This document shows, one piece after another, positions 53,678-63,723 of a DNA stretch of 64,000 nt. Position 1 is the first letter of the stretch. Every line of letters begins with the position of its first letter. The notes under the pieces were generated by a model, which did not search any database, was not told the DNA's origin, and saw nothing but the letters and a program-made list of their open reading frames with translations. The DNA lies in assembly GCF_038446955.1 (NCBI RefSeq), contig NZ_CP151803.1, positions 6,076,001-6,140,000 of the forward strand. The letters run 5' to 3'. The stretch comes from Pedobacter sp. FW305-3-2-15-E-R2A2. GTDB lineage: Bacteria > Bacteroidota > Bacteroidia > Sphingobacteriales > Sphingobacteriaceae. A program made the translations under genes and the position numbers.

Positions 53678-53927
53678 ATTTATAATTGGTTTATACTGGG
53701 GTTAAACATAAATAAAAAAAACTGCTTTGTAAAGTGTATAATTTACACAATGATGTTCCGTCATTTCCAAATTGGTATGGTCATCGCAGACACAAATTTG
53801 AGAATCAGCGATAAACAAAATTAAAGCTGGCCTTGTAATTGAAGTCACCTGTAAAATAAACTAATTATAATAGGGTCAATTTTATTCATAAAATTGCATA
53901 TTAGCGTAATTTTATATGTTTAGGTGA

Positions 53928-54554
53928 ATGTTTGAAGCAATATTACAAGGAATAGGTGCAGGTATTTTATTCTCCTTTTTAACGGGACCTGTTTTCTTTT
54001 CCATGATAAAAACCAGCATTGAGAAAGGTTTTAAAGCGGGATTTTCGCTTGCTGTGGGGGTGATTTTTAGTGACATCATATTTATTACGCTCACCATCTT
54101 CAGTGCGCAGTTTGTAGATTATAAATCGGAGTATTTTCAATATATAGGCATCGTTGGAGGTCTTTTCTTATTTGGGATAGGGGTGTACTACCTTTTCAAT
54201 AAAGTAAAAGTGAGTTACGATATCTCTGAGATCGCCAAAGTCAGAAAACGCGGTTATATTCTAAAAGGTTTTTTAATGTGCCTCTTATCTCCTACTACCC
54301 TTATGTTTTGGGTAATGGTTGGAGGGATCATATCCGTACAGCTTCATTATACGATGGCAGAAAAGATTGTATTCTTTATTATTGCCATGGCCACCCAGCT
54401 TTCTGTAGATGGGATAAAGACTTATTATGCGGCCAAGTTAAGGTATAGAATCAAAGAGAAGACCATTCAGAACCTGAACAGAATCGCCGGTGCGGTGATC
54501 ATCATCTTTGCAATCAGGTTATTTGTAGAGGTCATCCTCAAGCATTACAAGTAG
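53928..54554 (+). CDS. LysE-family amino-acid exporter
   Basis: 208 residues with about six spans. The N-terminal motif GIGAGILFSFLTGPVFFSMI and KAGFSLAVGVIFSDIIFI are characteristic of LysE/RhtB exporters (the Gly-Pro region replaced by LTGPV, as usual). Likely exports an amino acid or related compound. Convergent with the PurF-type gene, separated by a terminator. Confidence 0.88.
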   Translation: MFEAILQGIGAGILFSFLTGPVFFSMIKTSIEKGFKAGFSLAVGVIFSDIIFITLTIFSAQFVDYKSEYFQYIGIVGGLFLFGIGVYYLFNKVKVSYDISEIAKVRKRGYILKGFLMCLLSPTTLMFWVMVGGIISVQLHYTMAEKIVFFIIAMATQLSVDGIKTYYAAKLRYRIKEKTIQNLNRIAGAVIIIFAIRLFVEVILKHYK

Positions 54555-54575
54555 TCATCAGATCTTTAAACAAAA

Positions 54576-54615
54576 ATCCCCGCTATAGCCTTTACTATAG
54601 CGGGGATTATATTTT
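54576..54615. terminator. Shared terminator between convergent genes
   Basis: ATCCCCGCTATAG (54576-54588) pairs perfectly with CTATAGCGGGGAT (54595-54607), T-rich on the plus side (TATATTTTA). Confidence 0.9.
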
Positions 54616-54627
54616 ATAAGCTTTATT

Positions 54628-56529
54628 CTAGTAAGCTCTCTGGTTGTTTCCTTCTTTCCAGTTTACAAAAGCCTTGATGACAACTTTGTTTCCACCTGGG
54701 GTTGGGTAGTTTCCGGAGAAATACCAATCGCCGGTATGATCCGGACAAGCCACATGTAAGTTATCTAAAGTCTGGTAAATTACCTCTACTTCTGCGTTAA
54801 TGTTTGCAGGAGTAATGATTTTGGTAATCTGAGCAGAGATCTCTTCCTGAGTAAAAGGTCTGTAAATGTCTTTCACGTGATTTACAATCTGTTCTTTAGG
54901 CAACAACAGGGAAGCTTTACATTTCTGGTAAACTTCTTCAATGATGTGTTCCATTCCGCGTTCCTTTAACAATTGGATGGCCGCTTCAAAAGCAACAAAC
55001 TGTCCCATTTTAGACATATCAATACCATAGCAATCCGGGTAACGGATCTGAGGAGCAGAAGAAACAATAATGATCTTCTTAGGATGCAACCTGTCAATGA
55101 TCTTAATGATACTTTGCTTTAAAGTTGTTCCCCTTACGATAGAATCATCTATCGCCACTAAGGTATCTGTATTGTTCTTGATGATACCATAAGTAGTGTC
55201 ATAAACATGCGCTACCATATCCTGCCTGTCGGCATCCTGGGTAATGAATGTTCTTAATTTCACATCTTTAATAGCCAGCTTTTCTACTCTTGGGTTCATA
55301 GAAAGCAATTCATCCAGCTCCTGATCGTTCAGTTGTTCTTTACGGTTCAGTAAGGTATCTTTTTGAACCCCTCTGATATAGCTGTGCAATCCTTCCACCA
55401 TTCCGTAGAAAGATACTTCAGCAGTATTCGGGATAAAAGAGAATACGGTATTTTTAAGGTCTGCACTGACTGCTTTCAGGATCTGATCGCACAATAAGGC
55501 ACCTAACTGTTTTCTTTCTTTATAAATATCAGCATCACTTCCTCTGGAGAAGTAAATGCGTTCAAATGAGCAAGCTCTTTTTTCCTGAGGATCTCTGAAT
55601 ACTTCCTGAGTAACTTTACCGCTTTTCTTAACGATTAAAGCATGTCCCGGTTCGATTTCTTTAACATCTTTGAATGGAATGTTGAAGGCCGTCTGAATTG
55701 CTGGTCTTTCTGAAGCAGCAACTACGATTTCATCATCAGCATAGTAAAATGCAGGACGTATTCCCGAAGGATCACGAAGTACAAAAGCATCACCATTACC
55801 AACGATTCCGGAGATTGCATATCCACCATCCCAGTTTTTCGCTGAGCGACGTAAGATCTTGGCGATGTCTAAACCTTCAGAGATTTTATGGGTAATTTCT
55901 ACGTTATCCAGTCCTTCTTTCTTGTAAGCATCAAAAAGTTCCTGATTTTCATCGTCAAGGAAATGACCAATTTTTTCAAGGACAGTAACCGTATCTGCTT
56001 TTTCTTTTGGATGTTGTCCAAGCTCATACAATTGCTCCAGCAGCTCTTCCACATTCGTCATGTTGAAGTTACCTGCAATCACCAGGTTACGGGTCATCCA
56101 GTTGTTCTGGCGCAAAAATGGGTGGCAGTTTTCAATACTGTTCTGACCATGGGTACCATATCGAAGGTGACCTAATAAAACTTCCCCGATAAAACTAACA
56201 TTGGATTTTAGCCATTCAGCATCCTGCATTAATTCAGGTGTTTCATTCTGGATGTCTACAAATTTGCTTTGTACATATCCAAAAATGTCTGCAACTGCAT
56301 TTTGTGCCATAGACCTGTACCTGCTGATGTAGCGGTGTCCTGGTTTAACATCAAGTTTAATGGTGGCAATACCGGCTCCATCCTGTCCGCGGTTGTGTTG
56401 CTTTTCCATCAAAAGATAAAGCTTATTCAGTCCCCAGAGTGCTGTACCGTATTTTTCCTGGTAGTATGAGAGAGGTTTTAAAAGACGGATAAAGGCTATT
56501 CCGCATTCATGCTTGATCGAGTCGCTCAT
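54628..56529 (-). CDS. purF: Amidophosphoribosyltransferase-type protein (long Bacteroidota form)
   Basis: 633 residues, longer than the usual 470-510. The glutaminase half has the nucleophilic Cys at residue 9 after a short propeptide (SDSIKHEC), RGQDGAG, GHLRYGTHGQ and the GNFN oxyanion loop. The synthase half has the PRPP-binding motif VAIDDSIVRGTTLKQSI. Extra segments occur near residues 60-110 and at the C-terminus. Expected to form phosphoribosylamine in purine synthesis. Whether this is the main PurF or a paralogue of it cannot be told. Confidence 0.88.
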   Translation of the reverse strand: MSDSIKHECGIAFIRLLKPLSYYQEKYGTALWGLNKLYLLMEKQHNRGQDGAGIATIKLDVKPGHRYISRYRSMAQNAVADIFGYVQSKFVDIQNETPELMQDAEWLKSNVSFIGEVLLGHLRYGTHGQNSIENCHPFLRQNNWMTRNLVIAGNFNMTNVEELLEQLYELGQHPKEKADTVTVLEKIGHFLDDENQELFDAYKKEGLDNVEITHKISEGLDIAKILRRSAKNWDGGYAISGIVGNGDAFVLRDPSGIRPAFYYADDEIVVAASERPAIQTAFNIPFKDVKEIEPGHALIVKKSGKVTQEVFRDPQEKRACSFERIYFSRGSDADIYKERKQLGALLCDQILKAVSADLKNTVFSFIPNTAEVSFYGMVEGLHSYIRGVQKDTLLNRKEQLNDQELDELLSMNPRVEKLAIKDVKLRTFITQDADRQDMVAHVYDTTYGIIKNNTDTLVAIDDSIVRGTTLKQSIIKIIDRLHPKKIIIVSSAPQIRYPDCYGIDMSKMGQFVAFEAAIQLLKERGMEHIIEEVYQKCKASLLLPKEQIVNHVKDIYRPFTQEEISAQITKIITPANINAEVEVIYQTLDNLHVACPDHTGDWYFSGNYPTPGGNKVVIKAFVNWKEGNNQRAY

Positions 56530-56663
56530 TGGTGTGTGATTTGAGCCGCAAATTTACCGTTAATAATAATTAGAACCTAGAAAGAAATGGAATCTTTCAT
56601 AAAGATTATATTCAAATGTTCAAACATCATTTAAACCGTTTAGCAGTATAAAAACAGACAATT

Positions 56664-56698
56664 AAACACAAAAAACCGCACATCTGGATGAGCGGTTT
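56664..56698 (-). terminator. Terminator of the GIN-domain gene
   Basis: AAACCGC (56673-56679) pairs with GCGGTTT (56692-56698); the minus strand runs into TTTTTTGTG. Confidence 0.75.
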
Positions 56699-56746
56699 CT
56701 TGCGGAAAGGATTTTTGTTCCTTCCTTATCGATGGCTTGGTGTCTT

Positions 56747-57289
56747 TTATAGTTTGGCAATTACAAAATCATTCAGGTTTAATTTAGAAACATCATTTCT
56801 AACCAGGTTGTGTTCTGCAGATGAACCGCTTAATTTCAAATCTGACTGGTCTTTCATGTCGGTATAAAGGCTACCAACTTTTGCATTTACATTTGCTTTA
56901 GCACCATCTTTTAAAAAGATCTGAAGAACGGCAAGGTCAAAGTTACCATTGGTTTTTACCTCAGCTGTGTTGGCAGCGTCAATTCTTTGCAGGTCTTTTA
57001 CAGAGATATAGATCGTTGCAGGACTTTGCTCAGTAGAGTTGATGTACAAAGTATATCCTTTTTGTTGAACGGTAGTATTTGCAGTCAGCTCTTCATTCGT
57101 AGTGATGCTTTCTGATTTTGCCTGTACCAATACCACTTTGGCATTTCCGGTTACCACTACTTTATTGAATTTTACTTTAGCAGATGCGCTTACAGGTGTG
57201 GTGTCTTTAGCGAAAGTACTGAAGGCTGAAGAAGTTAAAACGATAGCAGTTAAAGCTGAAGCGAATAGGGTTTTGATGGCAGTTTTCAT
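56747..57289 (-). CDS. Exported head-GIN-domain (DUF2807) protein
   Basis: 180 residues with a signal peptide (ends FSTFA, about 26). The mature protein is a DUF2807/GIN-type right-handed beta-solenoid: repeated short strands such as VKFNKVVVTGNAKVVLVQ, IDAANTAEVKTNG and LYTDMKDQSDLKLSGSS. Members are secreted or outer-surface proteins of unknown function in this phylum. Single gene with its own terminator. Confidence 0.85.
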   Translation of the reverse strand: MKTAIKTLFASALTAIVLTSSAFSTFAKDTTPVSASAKVKFNKVVVTGNAKVVLVQAKSESITTNEELTANTTVQQKGYTLYINSTEQSPATIYISVKDLQRIDAANTAEVKTNGNFDLAVLQIFLKDGAKANVNAKVGSLYTDMKDQSDLKLSGSSAEHNLVRNDVSKLNLNDFVIAKL

Positions 57290-57450
57290 ATCTTTTATAT
57301 TTTAAGTTTTTAATTATTTATTTGTTGTTTTGTAGATAAGACGCCATCCCACAGGAAACGTTTCAGCGTTTTTTGGCACATTAGACCATGCCGCAGTAAC
57401 AGTCGACCAACTGCCATTACTATTCGACCAACAGACAAAAAATAATAGCG

Positions 57451-57476
57451 CAAAAAAAAGCCCCTGGACAGGGGCT
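57451..57476 (-). terminator. Terminator of murI
   Basis: AGCCCCTG (57459-57466) pairs with CAGGGGCT (57469-57476), then eight T residues on the minus strand. Confidence 0.85.
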
Positions 57477-57485
57477 GGTAAGTAT

Positions 57486-58316
57486 TTAGATTTGAAGGTG
57501 CATCTGTTCAGATTCGATTTCCGCTCCAAAGAAGATGGAAGCATGCTGATCAAAGACCTGCCGGTCGCCAGAAGTATAGAAGTGTTTTTCTCCGCCATGC
57601 GCAATCTTTATCGCGATCTCCGGATGTTTTTTTAAATAGGTATCCAGGCTATCGGCAACAATATCTGCCTGCCCCAATAATTGAATGCCCTCTGGAAGCA
57701 TGGCTTTAAGCTTTGGAATCAGCAGTGGATAGTGCGTACAAGCCAACAGAATACAATCAATATCGGCATCCTTTTCCAACAGTTCTTTCAGGTACTTATC
57801 TACAAAATAATCGGCTCCCGGATTCAGGTGTTCATTATTCTCAATCAAAGGCACCCACATCGGACAACTTTGCTGCAAGACTTTCAATTCCGGAAAAAAC
57901 TTAGCAATCTCCATGGGGTAAGACAAAGAATTGACCGTTCCCCTGGTCCCCATTACACCAATAGTTTTGCTCCTGCTAAAGTCCCCCACTACTTCTGCCG
58001 TTGGCCTGATTACGCCCAGCACCCGATGATTCGGATACTTTACCGGGAGCACCTTCTGCTGGATGCTGCGTAAAGCCTTTGCGGAAGCCGTATTACAGGC
58101 AAGAATCACCAGGGGACAACCCTGAGCAAAAAGCCATTCCACACAGTCTAGTGTATACTGATAAATCGTTTCGTAAGAATGATCTCCATAGGGAGACCGG
58201 GCGTTATCGCCCAGATAGATATAATTGTATTGAGGTAACTTTTCAGCAATAGATTTAAACACTGTTAAACCACCATAACCAGAATCAAAAACGCCAATAG
58301 ATTGTCCAATATTCAT
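57486..58316 (-). CDS. murI: Glutamate racemase
   Basis: 276 residues. N-terminal VFDSGYGGLTVF, catalytic Cys motifs LACNTASA (about residue 74) and LLACTHYPLL (about 186), and GDNARSPYG are all present. It makes D-glutamate for peptidoglycan. It follows the second ompH-like gene of the bam cluster but is separated from it by a terminator. Confidence 0.95.
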   Translation of the reverse strand: MNIGQSIGVFDSGYGGLTVFKSIAEKLPQYNYIYLGDNARSPYGDHSYETIYQYTLDCVEWLFAQGCPLVILACNTASAKALRSIQQKVLPVKYPNHRVLGVIRPTAEVVGDFSRSKTIGVMGTRGTVNSLSYPMEIAKFFPELKVLQQSCPMWVPLIENNEHLNPGADYFVDKYLKELLEKDADIDCILLACTHYPLLIPKLKAMLPEGIQLLGQADIVADSLDTYLKKHPEIAIKIAHGGEKHFYTSGDRQVFDQHASIFFGAEIESEQMHLQI

Positions 58317-58317
58317 T

Positions 58318-58357
58318 ATAAAAAAAAGCGGGATTGAGTTTTATCACTCAATCCCGC
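58318..58357 (-). terminator. Terminator downstream of the second ompH-like gene
   Basis: GCGGGATTGAGT (58328-58339) pairs with ACTCAATCCCGC (58346-58357); the minus strand then has a T run that ends right at the murI start. Confidence 0.85.
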
Positions 58358-58379
58358 AATTTAAATATTTTAATTCTAA

Positions 58380-58934
58380 TTATTTCTTAGGAGCTGCAGT
58401 TGCAGTGATGCCCAATTTAGTTTTAACGGCTGCAGTGATGTCATCACCACCATCCCAATATACTAAAGCCTGGTTTGCAGTATCAAATACATAAGCAAAA
58501 CCTTTTTCTTTAGAAACCGCTTTAATTGCAGCATCAGCTTTTACCTGGATAGGATTAAACAATTCTGCATTTTTAGCTTCCATTTCCTGTTGAGCTTTAG
58601 CTCTTGCATCTTCGATACGTTTTTGAAGATCCTGCAAGTCAGCACCCATAGCTTGTAACTCTTTACCTACAGTTTCTTTGTTTGCTTCACTCAACGACTT
58701 TTGTTTATCTTCTGCTGCTTTCAGTTTAACCTGGTACTCAGAGATCATTTTCTCAACATCAGCTTGTTTGGTTTTTCCAAAAGCTTCCAATGCTGTTCTT
58801 GCTGCTTTAACTTCCGGCATTGCTTCAATAATCACTGCTGAATTTAAATGTGCGAATTTTTGTTGTGCATTTGCAATGTTGGCAGTAAACAATAACCCCG
58901 CTGCTACAAAAAATGCGTTAATTGACTTTCTCAT
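58380..58934 (-). CDS. OmpH/Skp-family periplasmic chaperone
   Basis: 184 residues with a signal peptide (ends ANAQQ, about 24). The HLNSAVIIEAMPEV N-terminal strand and the long coiled-coil helices (ADVEKMISEYQVKLKAAEDKQKSL, MGADLQDLQKRIEDARAKA) of Skp are visible. It keeps outer-membrane proteins soluble on the way to BamA. Second of two tandem paralogues, 41 bp after the first. Confidence 0.92.
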   Translation of the reverse strand: MRKSINAFFVAAGLLFTANIANAQQKFAHLNSAVIIEAMPEVKAARTALEAFGKTKQADVEKMISEYQVKLKAAEDKQKSLSEANKETVGKELQAMGADLQDLQKRIEDARAKAQQEMEAKNAELFNPIQVKADAAIKAVSKEKGFAYVFDTANQALVYWDGGDDITAAVKTKLGITATAAPKK

Positions 58935-58975
58935 TTCTATTTATCTTAATAATTGTTTTTACTTATTTGTATATG

Positions 58976-59506
58976 TTATTTTAAAGTTGAACCTGGTTTA
59001 AATCCAAGTAGCCTGATCACGTCATTACTTACATCATAATTACTGCTGGCATAAATCATCATGGTCGACTCACTACTTTTATCGAAGATGAAATCAAAAA
59101 GTTTAGCTTTAGCAACTTCACTGATGGTCTTTGTTACTTTTTCCTGAATCGGGTTCAATAGTTTAGTGCGCGATTTGAAAAGCTCTCCATCAGGACCAAA
59201 GATATTACGTTGAAAATCTTTCGCCGCTTTCTCTTTTTCGATGATATCGTTTTCTCTTCTTTTGCGCATGTCTGCGGTTAATAAAACCTGATCAGCCTGA
59301 TAAGCTTTGTACATCTTGTCGATCTCTACAAAGTTTTGATCCACCTGTCCCTGCCATTGATTAGATAAGGCAGTGAGCTGAGTTAAAGCTGATTTATATT
59401 CCGGAAGATGTTTCAAGATATATTCAGTATCCACGTAGGCAAATTTCTGAGCAAAGGCTCCCATGCAGGTAAAACTCAGGAAGCATATTAAAAGATATTT
59501 TTTCAT
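58976..59506 (-). CDS. OmpH/Skp-family periplasmic chaperone
   Basis: 176 residues with a signal peptide (ends MGAFAQ, about 19). The start KFAYVDTEYILKHLPEYKSAL and the coiled-coil arms (FVEIDKMYKAYQADQVLL, RKRRENDIIEKEKAAKDF) fit the OmpH family. Directly downstream of bamA by 14 bp, so it is co-transcribed with it. A second family member follows. Paralogues are not redundant by sequence: the two share only family-level similarity by eye. Confidence 0.92.
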   Translation of the reverse strand: MKKYLLICFLSFTCMGAFAQKFAYVDTEYILKHLPEYKSALTQLTALSNQWQGQVDQNFVEIDKMYKAYQADQVLLTADMRKRRENDIIEKEKAAKDFQRNIFGPDGELFKSRTKLLNPIQEKVTKTISEVAKAKLFDFIFDKSSESTMMIYASSNYDVSNDVIRLLGFKPGSTLK

Positions 59507-59520
59507 TCGTCTGTTTTTAA

Positions 59521-62070
59521 TTAGTTAAATCCACCTAACTGCTGTGCGATACTGAAAGTAAAGTTTTGCTTTCCTCCATTCTCAACTCCAGGAATCTTAT
59601 CAAAAGGAATCGCGTAATCAATTCCCAATAAACCAAATATCGGTAAAAATATCTTTGCACCAAAACCGGCAGAGCGTCTAACGTTAAAAGGATTATATTC
59701 AGAGAACTTGTTCCAGGTATTACCACCTTCAGCAAATGCCACAAGGAAGGCCGTAGCCGACTGACTGGCAATAACCGGGTATCTTAATTCCAACATATAC
59801 TTGGTGAAGATCGGACTTCCTGATTGTTGTGCAATCCTTACATTCGAACCATTAGGAATCACCGCACTGTTAGAGTAACCACGCATGGCAATCAACTCAG
59901 ATCCCTGAAGGAAGTCAAATCCCTGCATACCATCACCACCTAGTTTGAAACGCTCAAATGCCGGATCTCCTACTGCTTTGTTATATGACCCAAGGAAACC
60001 AAACTGTGCCTGTGCTTTTACAACAAACTTGCCCGCTAATCTATGGAACCATTGAGATTCAAATTTCCATTTGTGGTATTCCGTGAATTTATAGAATTCT
60101 TTATCTGGTGCAGTAGCATAGTTCAACTTATTCAACAAGGAATAAGGAGGCGTTGCCTGAATCGTAAATTTAAAGAATGAACCACCAGTAGGGAAGATTG
60201 GGGAATCTCTTGAATCCCTGCTCAACTCCTGTGCTAAACTGATGTTGTAAGAAGTACCTGTACTAAATTTATATCCGGAATAGTTGTTCAAAACATATTG
60301 CTGGAAACTTAAAGCATGGCTCAACTGGAAATAGTTATCCGGGAAGTTCAACTTTCTACCCAAACTTACTGTTACCCCGTTTAAGCGAATTCTTTGTTGT
60401 TGTCCGCGGCTGTCATTTTCTTTTAGTCCGTTAGACTGTAATGAGGTGAATGCACTCACTCCAAAACTAACTGGCTTTTTACCACCTAACCATGGCTCAG
60501 AGAAAGAGAAACTATAAGACTGATAGTATTTACCGTTTGTCTGTCCACGTAAGCTTAGCTTCTGTCCGTCACCTTTTGGCAATGGTTTATAAGCACTCCC
60601 GTTAAACAGGTTTTTCAAAGAGAAGTTATTGAAAGTAAGACCTAAAGTACCGATGATGTTACCACCACCAAAACCACCTGACAATTCAATCTGATCTGAA
60701 GGTTTTTCTTCTACGGCGTATTCAATATCCACTGTTCCATCTGCCGGATTTGGCTTAGGCGTAGGTACTGTTTTAGACTCATCAAAGTTACCCATTTGTC
60801 CGATCTCACGAACGGTACGGATCAATAGATCTTTAGAGAATTTATCTCCCGGTTTAGTACGTACATCACGCAATACAACTCTATCGTTTGTGATGGTATT
60901 TCCTTTAACCGTAATCCTGTTATTGGTATACTGAGGCCCCTCATAGATGCGCACTTCCACATCAACTGTATCACCATAGATTTTAGTCTGAACCGGATCA
61001 ACGTTAAAAGTCAAATAACCATCATTCAGGTATAAACTGGAAACGTCATCACTGTTAGGGCTGCCTCTTAATTTCTTCTCAAGTTTTTCCTCGCTGAATA
61101 CCTCTCCTTTTTCAAGGCCGAGGATTCGTTCCAAATCTTTTCCTGCATACTTTGCATTACCTGCCCAGGTGATATTTCCGAAATAATATTTAGGTCCTTC
61201 GAACAGGTCCAGCTTAATGCCAACCGCTTTTTCGCTATACTGATACACGCTGTCTTTCAGAATTACCGCATCACGGTAACCTTTATCCTGCATTTTGGCA
61301 ATCAGCGTTTTTTTATCTTCTTCGTATTTTTCTTTATTGAATTTACCCGAACCAAAGATTTTATAGAATGCCTGTTGCTTTGTCTTTTTTAAGAACTTAC
61401 GCAGTTTCGCATCAGAAAATGCCTGATTTCCGGTAAAGTTAATTTCATGAACTTTTACCTTACGGCCTTTGTCTACATTAACTTCCAGGATGACGTGATT
61501 TTCCTGATTGGGATCAACCTTTGTTTTATACGTTACTGCAGTAAAGAAATACCCCTTTTCCAATAAGTACTTTTTAATGGTACTTGTAGTGGTATTGTAC
61601 AGGTTATCATTGATGATCGTCTTGGTCGCTTTTGCATTCAGCTTCTCCAAAATATCTGTTCTTTGAGATTTACTGACTCCCTGAATATCAAAAGAGCTCA
61701 AACGCGGACGTTCCACCACTTCAATATCGAAGAAAACGGAATCGCCTTCAATTTTAACAATATCCAACTGGACATCATCAAACAGACCTTGTTCCCAAAG
61801 AATTTTAATGGCATTGGCAGTGGCTTCACCAGGAAGAACAATACGTTCGCCTTTGATCAGTTTGGAAAGGGTAATGATCACATCTTTGTCTAAAAATTTC
61901 GCTCCCGTAAGCGTCACATCAGCGATCGTATACTCTTTGGGATTAAAATAATCCAGATCCAGGCCATTAACTTTTAATGTAGGAGTTGCAGGATTGGACT
62001 GGGGACGGATCTGTGCCATTGTTGGTAAACCAATCAATAACAACAATATGAGTTGATATATTCTTTTCAT
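59521..62070 (-). CDS. bamA: Outer-membrane protein assembly factor BamA
   Basis: 849 residues with a signal peptide (ends PTMAQ). Five POTRA repeats occupy roughly 40-470, e.g. IADVTLTGAKFLDKDVI, SFDIQGVSKSQRTDI, VHEINFTGNQAFSD, FGNITWAGNAKYAGK and NRITVKGNTITNDRV. The Omp85 barrel follows, with RGYSNSAV (the conserved VRGF/Y lid motif) and a C-terminal FSIAQQLGGFN. It is the central insertase of the BAM complex. In the cluster uppS - bamA - ompH - ompH. Confidence 0.95.
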   Translation of the reverse strand: MKRIYQLILLLLIGLPTMAQIRPQSNPATPTLKVNGLDLDYFNPKEYTIADVTLTGAKFLDKDVIITLSKLIKGERIVLPGEATANAIKILWEQGLFDDVQLDIVKIEGDSVFFDIEVVERPRLSSFDIQGVSKSQRTDILEKLNAKATKTIINDNLYNTTTSTIKKYLLEKGYFFTAVTYKTKVDPNQENHVILEVNVDKGRKVKVHEINFTGNQAFSDAKLRKFLKKTKQQAFYKIFGSGKFNKEKYEEDKKTLIAKMQDKGYRDAVILKDSVYQYSEKAVGIKLDLFEGPKYYFGNITWAGNAKYAGKDLERILGLEKGEVFSEEKLEKKLRGSPNSDDVSSLYLNDGYLTFNVDPVQTKIYGDTVDVEVRIYEGPQYTNNRITVKGNTITNDRVVLRDVRTKPGDKFSKDLLIRTVREIGQMGNFDESKTVPTPKPNPADGTVDIEYAVEEKPSDQIELSGGFGGGNIIGTLGLTFNNFSLKNLFNGSAYKPLPKGDGQKLSLRGQTNGKYYQSYSFSFSEPWLGGKKPVSFGVSAFTSLQSNGLKENDSRGQQQRIRLNGVTVSLGRKLNFPDNYFQLSHALSFQQYVLNNYSGYKFSTGTSYNISLAQELSRDSRDSPIFPTGGSFFKFTIQATPPYSLLNKLNYATAPDKEFYKFTEYHKWKFESQWFHRLAGKFVVKAQAQFGFLGSYNKAVGDPAFERFKLGGDGMQGFDFLQGSELIAMRGYSNSAVIPNGSNVRIAQQSGSPIFTKYMLELRYPVIASQSATAFLVAFAEGGNTWNKFSEYNPFNVRRSAGFGAKIFLPIFGLLGIDYAIPFDKIPGVENGGKQNFTFSIAQQLGGFN

Positions 62071-62132
62071 TTAAATCTAAAAATCGATGCTAAGTTAATT
62101 TAAACACATGTTAAAAAGTGTTAAAAGTAAAA

Positions 62133-62873
62133 TTAGTTCAACTGTTCACTAATTTTACCGAAGCGGCGTTCGCGCTTTTGGTAGTCTACAATTGCTTCAA
62201 AAAGGTCTTCCCTTCTAAAGTCAGGCCACAAAGTATCGGTAAAATACAGTTCGGTATAAGCCATCTGCCACAACAGAAAATTGCTGATCCTATGTTCGCC
62301 ACTCGTCCTGATCATGAGTTCAGGATCGGGAATATTGGTCGTCGTCAGCTGGGCTGAAAAAGTATTTTCATTGATTTCATCAATATTAATTTCCTGATCT
62401 TTAATTTTTTGAGCCAATTTCTTTGCCGCTTCAATGATTTCCCATTTCGCGCTATAGCTCAAAGCAAGTGTCAGGGTACAACGCGTATTTTTTGCAGTGT
62501 TATCCATCGCACTTTTCAGGTCGTCAATACATTTTTGTGGAAGAGAAGAGATATCCCCGATGGCGTTAAGTCTGATGTTATTCTTATTAAGCGTTGCGGT
62601 TTCCTGATTAATGGTCGAGATCAGCAGCTCCATCAAAGCATTTACTTCCTCTATGGGCCTATTCCAGTTTTCGGTAGAAAAAGCATATACAGTCAAGTAT
62701 TTAATCCCTATATCTGCGCAACCTTCTACGATATCTTTTACAGATAACACCCCACTTTCATGGCCAAAGTGCCTGAATTTGCCTTGATTTTTTGCCCATC
62801 TCCCATTTCCATCCATGATGATTGCGATGTGCTCAGGCAGGCGTGTAACGTCAATTTGTTCTTTAAATCCCAT
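62133..62873 (-). CDS. uppS: Isoprenyl transferase (undecaprenyl diphosphate synthase)
   Basis: 246 residues. The cis-prenyltransferase signature IIMDGNGRWAKNQGKFRHFGH, then YAFSTENWNRP, and the C-terminal RTSGEHRISNFLLWQMAYTELYF motif are complete. It makes the C55 lipid carrier for cell-wall synthesis. Upstream of bamA by 62 bp, same strand, probably one operon with it. Confidence 0.95.
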   Translation of the reverse strand: MGFKEQIDVTRLPEHIAIIMDGNGRWAKNQGKFRHFGHESGVLSVKDIVEGCADIGIKYLTVYAFSTENWNRPIEEVNALMELLISTINQETATLNKNNIRLNAIGDISSLPQKCIDDLKSAMDNTAKNTRCTLTLALSYSAKWEIIEAAKKLAQKIKDQEINIDEINENTFSAQLTTTNIPDPELMIRTSGEHRISNFLLWQMAYTELYFTDTLWPDFRREDLFEAIVDYQKRERRFGKISEQLN

Positions 62874-62891
62874 TTATAATTGCAAATATGC

Positions 62892-63722
62892 TTAAAATGT
62901 ATAACATTTTTGGGACACAAAGGTATAAGATATGCCAATACCTACAAACATATAGGTATCTCTTTTTCTAAAATCGCCTCTTTGGGTCCCTGAAAGAGTT
63001 CTTGGGGGAGTGCCTGATGCTAAGGGACCTCTGTTGGGATCTGAAAGCGTTAACCCTCTGTTTCCATCAGCAGGCGGATGATCAATACCTGGATATTTTC
63101 CACTTACATCATCCAGATAATCGCTGAATGCTGTTCTATAGCCAATCTGCGAAAACAACCCCCAGTTTTCCTTTAATCTTGTTTTAAAACCGATCCCATA
63201 AGGAACCGTCAGCGCGTAATTTTTATAAGGTTCGGTTTGCCCCTCTGTTCTGTAAAATCTCAGGTTATACTCCTGATCGCCCAACTCGGCAACATGCGGA
63301 TAATATCCTTTTGGGCTAAAGAAAACCCCTCCTATTCCCGTGAATATATAAGGCGTAAACCTTTTCGTTCCTCCGCCGGCAAAATACTCTAAGAAGTTAA
63401 AATCAACCTGCAGGCTGATTTCATTCAGAGAAGTCTTAAAATTAAGACCCCTATCTCTAAATTGAGCATTGTCAGAACTCAGGTCATTTGCTTTGATTTT
63501 ACCGAAATTGTAATGGATACCAAGGGCCCAGTAAGGATCAAAATTCATCTTTACATAAGCTCCGGCAGACATTCCGCTAATTTTTAAAGGTTTTGTCTGG
63601 TTCAGGTCGCCCATATATCCTGCAGCTCCACCGACCACGCCGAGCTCCATTGTTTGAGCAGCAGCGTTAAGTCCAATGAAAGAGATCGCAAAAAAACAGA
63701 AAAGCCTTGTTCCGTATCGCAT
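62892..63722 (-). CDS. DUF6089 outer-membrane beta-barrel protein
   Basis: 277 residues from the ATG at 63722, which begins 2 bp after the nadK stop; an alternative ATG at 63743 overlaps nadK. A signal peptide (ends LNAAAQ) and an eight-stranded-type porin body (GVVGGAAGYMGDLNQTKP, GAYVKMNFDPYWALGIHYNFG, TPYIFTGIGGVFFSPKGYYPH) end in VGIGISYTF near the C-terminus. Function unknown, though the gene is fixed between nadK and uppS in related genomes (from memory). Confidence 0.85.
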   Translation of the reverse strand: MRYGTRLFCFFAISFIGLNAAAQTMELGVVGGAAGYMGDLNQTKPLKISGMSAGAYVKMNFDPYWALGIHYNFGKIKANDLSSDNAQFRDRGLNFKTSLNEISLQVDFNFLEYFAGGGTKRFTPYIFTGIGGVFFSPKGYYPHVAELGDQEYNLRFYRTEGQTEPYKNYALTVPYGIGFKTRLKENWGLFSQIGYRTAFSDYLDDVSGKYPGIDHPPADGNRGLTLSDPNRGPLASGTPPRTLSGTQRGDFRKRDTYMFVGIGISYTFVSQKCYTF

Positions 63723-63723
63723 C